Source: Thermomucor indicae-seudaticae (taxonomy: Eukaryota; Mucoromycota; Mucoromycetes; Mucorales; Lichtheimiaceae). Taken from it: a stretch of DNA of 64,000 nucleotides. The notes under the pieces are model-generated. The model worked only from the letters and a program-made list of their open reading frames with translations, did no database searches and had not been told where the DNA came from. The first letter of the stretch is position 1. Every line of letters starts with the position of its first letter. Where the stretch lies: assembly GCA_000787465.1 (NCBI GenBank), contig JSYX01000016.1:1-64000 (forward strand). The letters run 5' to 3'. A program made the position numbers and the translations under genes. This document shows positions 45,801-57,477 of the stretch, piece after piece.

Positions 45801-46301
45801 GGTTCTAAGGAATACAGTAAAACACTTGGCGATTGTTTAACGCGAAATGACAACGACTAAACCATATTTCTTGATTTCCACATTTCTTTATGCGTTCCTA
45901 ATCTCTTGAATAAATCATTATGTATTCTCGTACGTTTTGCTGAAACTTCAGGGTCTCTGGCTAACGTTTTAACTGGGCGCCTAGGCCCGATAAACCTAGT
46001 TGCAAAGGTACTTTACTCGTATACTGTATTAAAGAGCCACGGTCACTACGCATTCGAGACACATCACACTGCCTGTGTTCATCAAGTCAACTTTTTGGAG
46101 GTGACACAAAACGTTCTCAACCCCTTACAAAACTTTATCAACTCCTTGCTGTCATGAAACACCTAACTTGTGTAACGTCGTGATTTATTACTGACTGGTA
46201 AAACAACTATATGCTACATTTAAACTGAATGAGTTACAACAAAGAAAGGCCTGCTTCTTTAAACAAATGACGCAATAAGCATGTACTTTTGTACAGAATT
46301 A
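42876..46301. other. Gene-poor block with diverged direct repeats
   Basis: 3.4 kb with no convincing gene. The longest frame (43104-43469, minus, 121 residues) has no known domain. Two pairs of diverged direct repeats are visible: GTTAAGTTACGTAACGCTTC at about 44053 with a related copy at about 44294, and GTTGCTTGGCATTAAAG at about 44808 with GTTGCTTGGCGTTAAAG at about 45062. The second pair continues with related text (TTTTCCTTTTTCGAGAATTC versus TTTTCCTTCTTCGAAGTTCT) about 110 bp on. Spacings are about 240 and 254 bp. A decayed repeat array or old mobile DNA is the simplest reading. Confidence 0.4.
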
Positions 46302-48485
46302 CTAAGTATAAGATGGAGGAGAGTTCTTTTCGGCTTCGATGCTGCGTAGCTTCTCGTATTCTTCACTGTTAGCTTGGATTTTTTTGTGACTCTTGAAGAA
46401 CCGCACCAGCAGTTTCATGTCCAATATGCGTCGATATTTCGTCGACGGAGGATGGAGTCGTGTCGCGTTCTTCTTTTCGAATGCATCTAGGGACGTCTGC
46501 AGGTTGGGTTACTTGAAGTGTAGTAGCCTCCGTGTGCGCGCTTTCCGTTATAATGTCTTGCTCCTTTTCAGCAGATCCTTCTTGTGACGTCTCCTTTACA
46601 GGTTCTCGCATTTCGTCAGTATGGCTGCGCGCCTGCTCTGCTTTTGTAACTTCTTCATTAAGATTGTCGCCCGTATATCGATCAGTGTCCTCCCCAGTTT
46701 CCGCTAAAGGATGTTGGCGTTGCTATTATGTGATGAATGAGAGATTCGTGCTTACAAAAAAGGTCATTCAAAAATAGAAAGCGTACCATTGCAGCAGCGC
46801 GCTTAAGCATCAGGATGCCAATATCACTTGCAGGATGGTCTAGGTCCTCCCGGACGAATTCCGCGATTTGGTTCTGAAAGCTAACCAGGCCTTCTAACCA
46901 CTGCAAAAGAGTAGGTGGAGTTTAGTGTGCAAGCATTAAAATGCTAAATGGAACAATTACCATCTGCGTCTCCTCTCTTGTGACTGCAGCAGCACGCTCT
47001 TTGCCCTTTTCCATTTTGCGCGACGTCGCCTGCGACGCGGTACCCGTTGACGGAGGAGAGGTGTGTGTGCCCGTTTCGGACCGGCCAGCATTCACAGCCG
47101 AACGCACGCGATTAGATATTTTGATAGTCGTAGCACGGTTAAAAAAGTCGAGCTTAATAGTATTTGCTGGGATACGGTAGACGATATTGCTGTACTTGAT
47201 GATGGTGTCAGGTGAGGAAGATCGGCGCTTTACTGGAAGTTCGACGGGATCTTCAGAGACCATTATGTCGCCATTGTTGAACGGGCCAGGGAAAGGACAG
47301 TCCAAGACTTCCGCCTTCCGCTTTCGTCGGATGCGTGGCTGCAACATACAAGGATTAGAGACTGTTTGGAGCAAAACAGAAATAAAAAAAGGGAAGGTTT
47401 ACCATGACATGTTCAGGGTGAGTCGGGCACATCCATTTCCTTGCAGGATTGGGTGGAGCGGTCAATGGAGGATCGAGGCAATCGAGATGCCAGTACAAAG
47501 GGCAATAGTCGCAGCCAATAATACGCTTCTTCAAGGGCGTCTTCCGGCAGCGGAAGCAGGTGATCAAGTTTCCCTCCTTGTCCTTGAGGCGACGGTCATC
47601 TGCCACTTCAGGCTCACCGGCTCGGCTTGTTGAGATTCCAAAAATTAGACTTGGGTCTGTGTAACTGGCAGATTGATAACTCGTACTCACTTGTATTTCA
47701 CAGGCTTGGTAACGGACGTGTCCATATACTGCCCGTACTTGTCCATGGATACTAAGAGGAAGAGAAGGAGATAAAATGTTTAGATTAAACAAAGCGTGAA
47801 ATTTTATCAGTGATTAGCACATACCTCCTTCAAAATAAGTACGGATTTCCGTAGGCAGCCTATACGCGACGGGGTTCTGCCTCTGCAGATTGTTAGCAAG
47901 CTTGGTGAACAGACTGCGCACTTTGGCGGTAGACGTGGTAGGAGCCTCCGTGAACTTCTGCTTATCTGGCTGCTGGAAATAACGTTTATTTGTCGGTAAT
48001 CAACATCCTTTATATTACCGATATTTACCTGCTGGCGTGCGAACTCACACTCGCGACAAAACCACTGCGCGAGCTTTTCAAATTCACTGTCTTCCATAGG
48101 CGGGTCGACACACGTGAAGTGAAAAGACTTGGGACAGGCGTCGCAGCACAGGAAGCGTCCCGGTAGACCACACGACTGGCAAAAGTCGTTGTTCTATCAT
48201 ATCCATAGATTAGTGACTATCAAACACACTCAAACGATGCTGAATAGTGCCTTGACTGGTGCCTCTTTGGTTTTGGACCGACTTCGCCTTTTGGAAGAGC
48301 CACTGAAAAGTGACGAGTTAGTAAATCATAGTAAAAAGGCAGTTTCAGACACTCTACGCTTCCGGAGGGTCTGCCTGACGCTTAGACGCACTGGATCCGG
48401 AGATACCAGGGTCTACTGCGTCGGATAGTTGGGAGATGGAGGGTTGGCGGGAGGATGATGGTGAGGTGCGCGGCGATCGCTTCAT
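46302..48485 (-). CDS. RCO1: Double PHD-finger protein, RCO1/PHF12 type
   Basis: Subunit of the Rpd3S/Clr6-type histone deacetylase complex that reads nucleosomes behind RNA polymerase II. Exons: 48485-48358, 48302-48236, 48193-48029, 47972-47825, 47751-47691, 47625-47403, 47338-46961, 46900-46787 and 46722 onward. PHD1 (residues about 65-115) is NNDFCQSCGLPGRFLCCDAC through WFCRECE. Next is the stretch NPVAYRLPTEIRTYFEG, the conserved segment preceding the MRG-binding region. PHD2 reads LITCFRCRKTPLKKRIIGCD, then YCPLYWHLDCLDPP and KWMCPTHPEHVM. The end is uncertain: one frame stops at 46369 (545 residues); a second, more protein-like frame (LLVRFFKSHKKIQANSEEYE, stop 46302) needs one more intron with an acceptor near 46470. 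Confidence 0.85.
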
Positions 48486-49098
48486 CGTGTTAAAGTAACA
48501 GAAAAGAGGAAGAAGAGGGGATCGAAATCGAACCTAACATGTTCGTATGCACTCAGTATTTATAGGTCATGCAGCAAGCAGTCTCTTTCTCATACCAAGC
48601 TCATTGTTGCAATGCTTCACCCTCTCTCTGCGCGCTCTCCCCCACCCCCTCTCACGCACTGCCTTCTCTCCCCCCCAAACTTTATGCCATCCATTGTTTT
48701 GCATTTCTTTTGATCATATTCATAAAGGCGCCAATAGGCATCGTGATATTGCTCCGTTATCCTCAGTGCTTTGGACGTTGGGCTGATCACTACTGGTGCA
48801 CATGATCAGACTCCATGAGCGGACGGCTAAGTGCCCGATCGCCAATAGGTAACTTTATTCTGTTGCCATTCCAACCCCATTCCAGTTCGACGGACCAGCC
48901 ATACCAAGACAGAGTAGCTTTTGCATAAGGAAAAAGCCACACTAACCTGGGGTTAGATATTGTAATAGAAAAAAGAGCGGAGGTGCCCAAGTTCGAGTTA
49001 GCGGAAAAGATGGGTTATTGGCAATAAGGGAAAATTTTGGTATCCCAAAGTCGGGAAATCTTCCAACAATGGGAGAGAGAGTAACGATTTATTGGTCT
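48486..49098. other. Intergenic, pyrimidine-rich promoter
   Basis: Upstream of RCO1 and downstream of the BRCT gene, both on the minus strand. On the plus strand 48608-48680 is almost all C and T (CTCTCTCTGCGCGC, CCCCCACCCCCTCTC). No coding sequence supported. Confidence 0.5.
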
Positions 49099-50031
49099 TT
49101 ATGATTCACGTTTCTTTGATTTGCGTGCTGATGAACGGCGTGGGGAACTGTAATAAAATGACTGTTCGCCATACCATATCTCTAACCGTTCTTCATCGCC
49201 AAGCGCAGAAGGCCCAACCGTCTCTGGAAAAATCGGTGGTTCATTTTCTTGTTCTGGCTCTTTCTGCTGTTTCTCCCGGGATTGGCGCACAGCGCGCAAT
49301 ATCTTTGCTATCTCTTCTGACCTTTTTTGCCGCCTTTGTTGTCGCACATGCTCTGGTATTGTAGTTTCACTCTCAGTTGATATCTGCATGGGTGTTGTCG
49401 TCGTTGTTGTCTTTTCGTCTTCAGAGGAAGACCCAAGCTCGGTTTCATCAAGTCCGAATGGATTATCATTCGTCGCCGCTCGTTCGTCGTCTTCCTCATG
49501 GTTTAGCCGATGCACACCATCCGTATCAAATGGATAATAAATCTCGGGTACTCGTTTCTTCTGCTCATAACAGTCCACAACCCACTGTGGTGATATCACC
49601 CGTACGCTTCGTTCCAGTGCCTGCTGGACGAGCTTGGGCAACCGGGCTTGATTGTTTCCGTTGTTTAAACTGGTGTTCATAGGTGCATGGACTATATGCG
49701 TAACACTCTTGTTCGCCTCCTCTGATATCCGTGCCCCCATCGCCACTGCAAGTCTTGCCAGACGCTGCTCTTCCCAGATCGTCTTGTCGATGTACAATAC
49801 AACGCCGACTAGAATGTCTGCGCAATCTGGAGAGGACTCAGCCTCATTGAGGTCAATGTTATCTAGTTGACTGGAGCGATGACGTTGCGATGTAGAAAAG
49901 GAGCCTTGTGCTACGGTTCTTCCACGTTTCCGCCGCACGCCGGCAACTTTTGCTTTACGTCTTGCTCCTAACTGAAATGATTTTTGAAATGAGAATGATT
50001 CGCCTGTGATTTGTTCTTGAGTTCCTGGCAT
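49099..50031 (-). CDS. BRCT-domain protein, DNA damage/replication type
   Basis: Single exon, 310 residues. One BRCT domain is clear at about residues 75-170: ILVGVVLYIDKTIWEEQRL, the glycine turn AVAMGARISEE, THIVHAP and the defining helix with VRVISPQWVVDCYEQKKRVPE, whose Trp is the invariant BRCT residue. Before it is a basic region (ARRKAKVAGVRRKRGR), and after it an acidic/Ser-rich segment, a coiled helix (RQQRRQKRSEEIAKILRAVR) and a basic tail. The domain resembles BRCT4 of Dpb11/Rad4/TopBP1, but the three other BRCTs of that family are not here, so orthology is not claimed. Start taken at MPGTQEQ. The gene lies 180 bp after the MON2 stop in the same direction, so an extra 5' exon cannot be excluded. 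Confidence 0.72.
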   Translation of the reverse strand: MPGTQEQITGESFSFQKSFQLGARRKAKVAGVRRKRGRTVAQGSFSTSQRHRSSQLDNIDLNEAESSPDCADILVGVVLYIDKTIWEEQRLARLAVAMGARISEEANKSVTHIVHAPMNTSLNNGNNQARLPKLVQQALERSVRVISPQWVVDCYEQKKRVPEIYYPFDTDGVHRLNHEEDDERAATNDNPFGLDETELGSSSEDEKTTTTTTPMQISTESETTIPEHVRQQRRQKRSEEIAKILRAVRQSREKQQKEPEQENEPPIFPETVGPSALGDEERLEIWYGEQSFYYSSPRRSSARKSKKRES

Positions 50032-50210
50032 GACCTCCACAAAAAGAAACAGACTGCATCAAATTTTTATTTTCCATGGTTCTTATTTGCTGCGTCTCAC
50101 GGTGCATTACCCTTTATTGAGAATCTATTAAAGGAGGTATGGAGTAGGCGTTTTTCATGGATTTGGGAGTTTTATACAGTAGCAATGTATGATTATAGGG
50201 TGATATAGGG

Positions 50211-53200
50211 CTAAACGGCGTCTTGATCTGGTATCGTGCCGAGTCCCACTTCTGCTCCCGCAACTTGAAGACACTTCTGTATTAAGCTGACAACCGTCGG
50301 ATCACTGCACGTGATCATTTTACATAATGAAGGATACAGATAGAAAAGATGACCTCTTGGACCAGACAGTAAAAGCCGTTTTATGTTGTCTAAGGGCAAT
50401 ATGAGTATATGCTTATCCCACCAGCCGCGTAAACTTACCCTTTTCGTCATCTTTTGCCAGAATATCCCCCACAAGCTTCAGTTGGATGGAATGCTGAAGG
50501 AAAAATAGCATTTCCTCCTTGCGAACCCTAACGCATAAACAAATTAGCTTACTGTAGATATTGCAGCCAAAAAAGATATCCATCATCGTCCAACACGAAA
50601 GAGAAAAGATAGATGGGCCTTGTTAATGAGCTCCTCACCCCATCAAGTACCTTGGGAACGGACACCGCCCTAGCAAGGGTTCGTCAGCTGTATAATTCCG
50701 TAATATTGTTTGGCATCTTTCAAGAAGGACAGGTATTGTTGCCCGTGCAATTCGCTTTCGCACCTGTAAATGATCTGTATCGTATTAGAACAATGGACTT
50801 CTCATAGTGACTCTGTCCAAATACCTTGCTTTTCAGCAGAACACAGACTGAATAACGTCTTTAATGCGGCGTACGCAAATGATTCTTTCATCACAGGTAC
50901 AATGGTCCCCGTTGTCCCGACAATATCACTTGAACGGTCATTGTTTGATGACTCGCCTTCAATAGCGAGCCCTTTGGTCGCGATTTCCTCCTCATTCGAA
51001 CCGTCTCGTCGATGCGACAAGCTTTCGTCAACGTAATACAAGCGCGAGCTTTCACGGACAACATCCACCATTTTGGCGATAATCTCATCCGGCACTCGGG
51101 GTTGGCCCAGGTAGATGACAATGTCACTCTGTATCACGCTAAGAACGGATATATCAAAGTGCTCGTCCACGTCGAGTTCCTCAATGCTCATACTGGATGG
51201 TGGAGTACTTGGGAATAGAATTTGCGTCAGGTGTCAGAAACATATAAAGCAATAACAGTATGTGTCATACCTAGGAGACAACAAGCTTCCCGCAAATATA
51301 TCAACAAGTGTCCTCCATACACCCACAAACCGGTCATAGGGCACCTCTAGATATCCCGTCATCAGCATATCCTACAGCGCAAGTACTGGAGATAAATCAA
51401 TTACCTTCGCCAAATTTATGCAGTGTCTCCAGACCAGGACACAGAATCTCCAAAAGATTGGTGGTTGCAAGCTTCCACAGGGGTGTCTTATCCTCTCCGT
51501 GCTTATACGACGGTGGACAATCGTACTTCAGCTTCATTGGCAAGCCATAGGCGCCGATGATCGCTTCAAACACGCCTTCACTGTACAAGGCCACATTGTC
51601 GATGTATCTTTTGAAAAGCTCTACGACCATTCGGCTGCAGCGCTTATTGAGCGCAATGTATGTTACCGACGAGTATCGTCTCTGACTGGGTGACGTGTAC
51701 CCTTTTGCCTCGCTTGCACTTTCGGGGCTAAGGAAGGCAAGGGTCATATATTCAGACAGATCTCGAAGTACCAGCGGCGGGATACCGTTGTCATCCATTT
51801 CGAGCGCTTGAATGACATTAAGCACACTTTCTTGCAGGGGTGAAAGATGATCGATATCGGGGCGATATTGTGGACTCGTCGAGTATACTAGAACGTTGCG
51901 CAGAATACTTAGCATGCTCTTGACATCGTTCAAAGAAAAGGTTGATTTGATGACGGTGTACAGCTGTAGAAACGTGTTTACGTAAACTGTCAACATGTCT
52001 TGCGAAAAGTCACCTGAGATCGGCGCAATACTGGAGGAGGATAACGACAGTGTCAAGGAATGAAGCTCAGGATCTAGATTCCTTATCCGTTCGCTTGGTT
52101 CCTCTTGACCGGCAGCTGTGATACCTTCGCCAATGGTCTGCCAGCATTCCCAGGCGCTTCTCCACAAGGTTAATATTTCATCTTCAATGGCCCCTTCAAA
52201 CGGTTGTGACAGAATCTCTCTGAAACTTTTGATGCTTGCCAGAGATACTTCTTGACTGGACCGTAAGCAGGAGTCCTCGAGATGTGCAAGAAGCAAGAAC
52301 CAGGCACGCTTAAAATGCGGCAATTTACGCAGCTTGCCAAGATAGTCGCGAAAGATTCCAGAGATGCCTGAAAGTACCAGCACTTTTGTTTCATCCCACT
52401 GCTTATCAGCACTGTCTCTCGAATGGTGGAGCATGAAGCCTGACGCATCGCGGTCACCAGCTGTCTGTAGACTTGGCGATCTCGCCCCTTGTGCTAGCAT
52501 TATTTTTACGGCACGAATAGATGACATCTTGATAGCATCAAGCAGCGGGAACAGAACTTCCCACATACAGCAGCTCCAAAGGTTTGGTCCTAGCACATCG
52601 CCGTTCATTGTTATCGTCCGAAATAGTGTTTGGTTTGCTCCATTTCGTACTTCAGGTCTCCAATCCGTACATATATGACAAAGCTGTAAAAGCAGCAGCA
52701 TCCACAGCACGCTCATGGTCATGGTCGACTCCTCTTCGCCTCCAATGCTCTGATCAATGTTCAATCGACTCTTTTCAATTTTTTCGTCGCATATTGACAA
52801 ATCGTCGTTCTGCTTTTTAGCTAATTCTGCGCGCTTTGTCTGTATGAAATCTGACAGGTTCCACAAGAGGCCGATGGCGGTCAAGCTGATATTGACATCT
52901 TCACTTTGCATACCGAATGCTCCAAGAGTTGCGATACACTGCCGTAAACAATCCGGTGATAGCAATGACAGGAAGTCCGTACAGATAAGTTGAAGGCTGG
53001 AGAAAGCAACTTTGATAAGGCCACTAGAGGATTTGGGTACTTGGCCACTTGTATTCGATACGACTGTGTTTGCCGCAGTCTTCAACGAGGAAGAGGTTGT
53101 GTCAATACTCGCACGTTCCACGCGTTCATCATCATTGCTCTTAACGTCTGTATCGTCCTCGCTGATCGTTAACTCGTTCTGATGGTTGATTGAACTTATC

Positions 53201-56200
53201 GTTACATGTCGGATCATATCAAAGATCAAACCCCACCCGCAAGTAAAAGAATGTCCAGACGTTTGGAGAAGCTTGTTAAGCGTTTCCAGGCTCATTCTTT
53301 GTACCTCTGAGAAGGCCTTGACAAGGTTTGACTTGTCACCATTATTTAATGCAACTACATCGTCTCTTGGTGGGGCATAGTTGATGCATTGGTTTAAAGC
53401 TGTCAGTAGCCTTGTCTGTAGTCGCTCATCAGGTTCTTTGTGTTCAGAAATACTATAGTCCATGGCTCGGATAATTATGTCTGCAATCGCGGCACAGCAT
53501 TGCGTCCGAATAAATCCCGGAGTCGACGGGTAATTTGCAGTCGCGATCAAGTGTCCTGTTATCAAGTCCCATGCGCCAGAGTCCCTCTCCTGATTGATCA
53601 GTCGATCCATACCCAAAGTAGCAATATATCGCAGCTTTTCGATCGGAAATGATTCCTTGTTGTATATTTTCTGCCCTCTTCTAATCAGACAATAGTTCTA
53701 CCACCTTCATCTTTCATACTCTTACCGCTCTGGTCGACTTGTTAGCTGGGACATTGGTGTCGTCCTTGAAAGGCAGACCGGTCGCTTCGGCACTTAGCCG
53801 ACATAAGGCTGTCGCAAAAGCAACAAAAGCTTTGTCATCCAGGTATTTGCTGTTTTCAAACAGTCGATTCATAGATCCTTGGATAAGAAAAACATGGTCC
53901 GCATCGACAAGAGGACTTGCACTCGCTGTCTGGCCTATGTTTAACTACCTTATTATAGCATGCACAGATTATAACACGAGTTATCATACCTTGAGCAGGA
54001 TTTGGGCTATTCGATGTCATAGACGCATTGCTGGAACTTGGCAGAGTACGCCGAACAGCCTGTACAGCAGACGGTTGCCCTCCTGAACCCCCAGCACCTT
54101 TTGGATTTGGACGGTTGAACAACAGAAAGTCGGCTTGCTCTAACGTCTCCAATATGAGATACCATGAGGGACCAAGCACGCTTCCCAAAAACATCGCAAT
54201 GTTCAAAAGCACTCGTAAGCTATATAGATTTCGGTCGCTGAGCGTGATGCTGGAGAGCAACTGTTGCTGTTGCACAGGTAAATCAGAGTAAGACACTGCC
54301 AGATTGGGTGTAGAAACCGTAGTAATACTCGTGGTGCTACCCGTGCTCTTGCTAGAAAGTAATCCGGACGAAAGTACCGGACTAGCAGGTACAGCGTTCT
54401 TGCATAAATTAGTAAGAAAAGCGTCTCTCGGTACAACTAGGTCTAATACGCCGCAGACATTGGTGAAATTTTGGTATGAGCGCATAGTGCTTTGGAAAAG
54501 CTCCTCGTCAAGGTTTGCTGACAAGAAGAAGGACATCGCTGCAAGTAGGCCTGGCCAGGCAGTATTTGCCATGTCAGTAATAAGAGCGAGATTTTTCTTT
54601 GCTGAAGTTGGGCTGTCGCTATCGTCAACCTTGCCGTCGTGGGATGGTTCCGACGCCCCGCCACGAGCATGCTCGCTAGTTGGTGATTTTACCGTAGAAG
54701 TGCTCGCGCTTCGGCCACTACCTGCAGCGAATCTAGGAAGAGCAAATCCAGCCAGACCATCCGCAATTGAGTTGAGACATACAGCAGCCAAATAGAATAT
54801 ATATGTTTCTGGGATAGGTGGCGGATCGGCTTTATCCAGTTGATCTATGCTGTGCGAATAGTCATCAGATGTGTGCATCTTATTGTGTTGAATATCCCCC
54901 GATTACCATTGTATCCTCATTGTGGATGTTCCCGCACCCAAACAAGGACCATTGCTGTCCGCTCCTGGATAGGTTGTCGTAGTGGTATGATGATATGCGT
55001 AATTGCCCACATTTGGTCCATAGTCGCTGCTATCCCGTCCACCCTGAGTGGCTCCTATCAGCTGTGGTTTCTCTGTAGCCAATCGACCGAACGCCGTAAT
55101 CATTTCACGAAAAACATCTGTTGAATTGTCCTTTAGATCGTACCACTGGTATATCGAGCATAGTAACGCAGGATCTGAACAGACGCCACGGAAAATCTCC
55201 ATAGCAAGTACTCTCTGCCAATGCGGATTATCTGGCTCCAAAACCTTCATGAACATGGACAGAAATATCTCACATTCGGTCACCTAGAGCAGCAACAAGG
55301 TAAATGTATGATAATATAAGAGTGACCAAACTTCAAGCTGCTTACCAGTATTTCGCTAAATTGCTTAATAAGAATATACACAACGCGTGTAAGACGCATT
55401 GTCTGCGGGAACTCGTGCTTTTCTGAAAAGTTCTTGATGATGAGCGGGCACACACGTTCCCGAAGCAGAGAAGCAAGTTCCTTGTGCTTTCAAAAGGACC
55501 CGTTATATCAGAATAACTTGCATCGGTCACCCCTTCTAATATTGAAAGAACTTACTCTGCGGAATAGTAAATAATGGTTCGTAAACACGCTTTCAACCAG
55601 CTCAAGGCCAAACGTCTTTGACAGATGGTTAAGGCGCAAAAATTCGGGTGGCTCACCATTGGTCAGAAGACAGAGATCTTGGAATAGATAATACGCGTCT
55701 TTTGCACAGGGGCGCAATGATATCGTTTCGCCAGAGCTTAACGCAATTTCTGCGAAACTTCTCAGACTCATGGCCACCCCTTCTTGCAGACTATGCCCTT
55801 ACCATGCTTCGGCTCGTTCTCTGAAGGTTCTTCATTATCCTCCTTTATAACCTTATCAAATACAAAGATCACCAGTTGTCGAAGTGTCGCAGCTGCGGTA
55901 TTGTTGACGACGACGATTTTTGAGTCTTGAAGACGAAAGCAGATTAGCAGGGCCTTCAAAAATAATAAGATTTGTTCAGAATCGTCGCTGTATATCTCCT
56001 CCATGACTGAAATATACCTCGGCAAGGATGTCGTCGTGTACACTGCGGTAATTAGTCAGAAGCGGGAGTACAGTCTGCAGGATTTTCAGCTGTATGTCTA
56101 CGCCATGCGTACTTATATCTGTCAGTTTTCGTAGAATGGTTCTCACTGAAGTCTAGCCAAAGTGTCGCATATCAGATGATGGTGATCATTTGGCCGAAAA

Positions 56201-56630
56201 ATGTTCCGGGCCGTACCTCGGGTATGGCATGAAAAGAAATGAGTTTCTGAATGCATCCTATAGCAATTGTGACCAGTTTGACTTGTTTTGTTTCGCATGC
56301 TAGTACAAAAGGGCGTAATGCATCCTCGGACTTTGACAGTTCTAGGAATGCAGACGGCATTAACTGGAAAAGTGTCGTAGCAGCAAGTACTGGGCGCGGC
56401 ATACCACATACCATTGGCAATATTATAACCAGGCCGTTCCTTAAAGCTTCTCAATATAGCGCTAAGACGTTCCGCCGCCTGAAGAATTGCTTCGCTTTAG
56501 TGTCTGACGAACCTTTTCTCGTACTCGGAACAAGAGAAGCAATTACTTCTTTTATTTCTGGATGCTTTCGCCGGGCCTCACTTGAAAGGGATAAAAGTTC
56601 CGTTTGAAGAAAGGCTGTCAGTCCGCTCAT
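50211..56630 (-). CDS. MON2: MON2, Sec7-related Golgi/endosome scaffold
   Basis: Large peripheral membrane protein of the trans-Golgi network related to the Sec7 ARF-GEFs but without a catalytic Sec7 domain; in yeast it works with Dop1. Spread over many exons, roughly 1700 residues by length. The N-terminal exons are 56630-56547, 56478-56412 and 56341-56217, giving LSSEARRKHPEIKE-AAERLS then ELSKSEDALRPFVLACETK, the DCB domain start. ALLICFRLQDSKIVVVNNTA with AAATLRQLVIFVFDKVI continues it near 55930. The longest exon (53616-51397) holds the helical-repeat core. The last exon reads HLFYLYPSLCKMITCSDPTV and ends LGTIPDQDAV. Middle exon limits were not all fixed. The start codon lies 21 bp from that of a divergent small gene. 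Confidence 0.88.
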
Positions 56631-56651
56631 GGAGGATTTTTACAAGATTTG
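56631..56651. promoter_or_regulatory. 21-bp gap between divergent start codons
   Basis: Only 21 bp separate the MON2 ATG (minus) from the ATG of the small gene at 56652 (plus). Any promoter elements must lie inside one or both transcribed regions, or the two transcripts overlap at their 5' ends. Confidence 0.5.
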
Positions 56652-57053
56652 ATGACAACAACGGAATTGGTTGTAGATCTGACAGTTAAGTGCCAGCTGA
56701 CGCCAAAAGAAAAACGTAAGTACTGATCACAGGTCAAACCACGCCGTGCCTGCAATTTCTTTGTGCAGATTTTCGAGTGTGTATGGTACAAGCCGGTAAG
56801 TAAATGGATGGTAGCTCAGGGCGACACGAGATGAACCTCCTCGAACAACTGAGAGTCAGACGTCAATCCTTCGACTTGGAGCCGTCACAGTGAGCGGAGT
56901 GCATGGATATCAGCTTTTCCTGCCTCGACAGTGACAACTCGTAAGATCGGCCGCCTGGTTAAGTCGAATGCCGTCCGCAAGGGAATTGAAGAAGATGTTG
57001 CACTCCCAATTGCCTGGCAGGATGTGAGCTTTAACGGCTACAATGGCTGGTAG
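56652..57053 (+). CDS. Small three-exon gene, unrecognised
   Basis: Exons 56652-56715, 56769-56795 and 56860-57053 give 94 residues. The splice sites are good (AAAAAC|GTAAGT with TTTGTGCAG; GCCG|GTAAGT with GAGAGTCAG) and all keep one frame. The product starts MTTTELVVDLTVKCQLTPKE and ends in a charged part, VTTRKIGRLVKSNAVRKGIE followed by an aromatic tail (WQDVSFNGYNGW). No signal peptide, membrane helix or known domain is evident. It is squeezed between MON2 (divergent, 21 bp) and the dynein gene (424 bp downstream, same strand), which suggests a shared upstream region with MON2. I do not recognise the family and assign no function. Confidence 0.45.
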
Positions 57054-57477
57054 AAATATTAACTTTGGTGATAGTTACACAAACATCTTCGAACATGTTA
57101 TCTTCGAAACTAAGGGCATGCGCATCCATAAGAACGAGCTTTGGATGGTCAACCAAGGTCCGTATATGCTTGGAAGGTGATCCCCTGAGTGATGCCCTGA
57201 GTTTTGCTGCGCTTAAGGGACCGTGACCAAAGGTACCAGGAAGAAGATGCTTGTAATGCCAAACCATGGCAGACTCAGCCCCAATCAAATACCACATACG
57301 CAAGTTTAGTGGGTCCCGCGCATCTGAGGTGTTTCGAGTTTGACGTTCGCTTTTTTATCAGCTGCGTGCAGCTGTGGTCATATAATATTCCTGCTCGAAC
57401 GATCCGAATAATTCTCTTCATTTTACTTCATCCACACGCCGAACGAAGCAAGAAGTCTCATCTGACAATCATACGCC
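57054..57477. promoter_or_regulatory. Dynein heavy chain upstream region
   Basis: 424 bp between the small gene and the dynein start. No coding sequence supported; open frames on the minus strand here are without domain or splice evidence. Presumed promoter and leader. Confidence 0.45.

Noticed and set aside
57031..57303. 90-residue minus-strand frame upstream of dynein
   Set aside because: It lies in the dynein upstream region and partly antisense to the small spliced gene; no domain or splice support.
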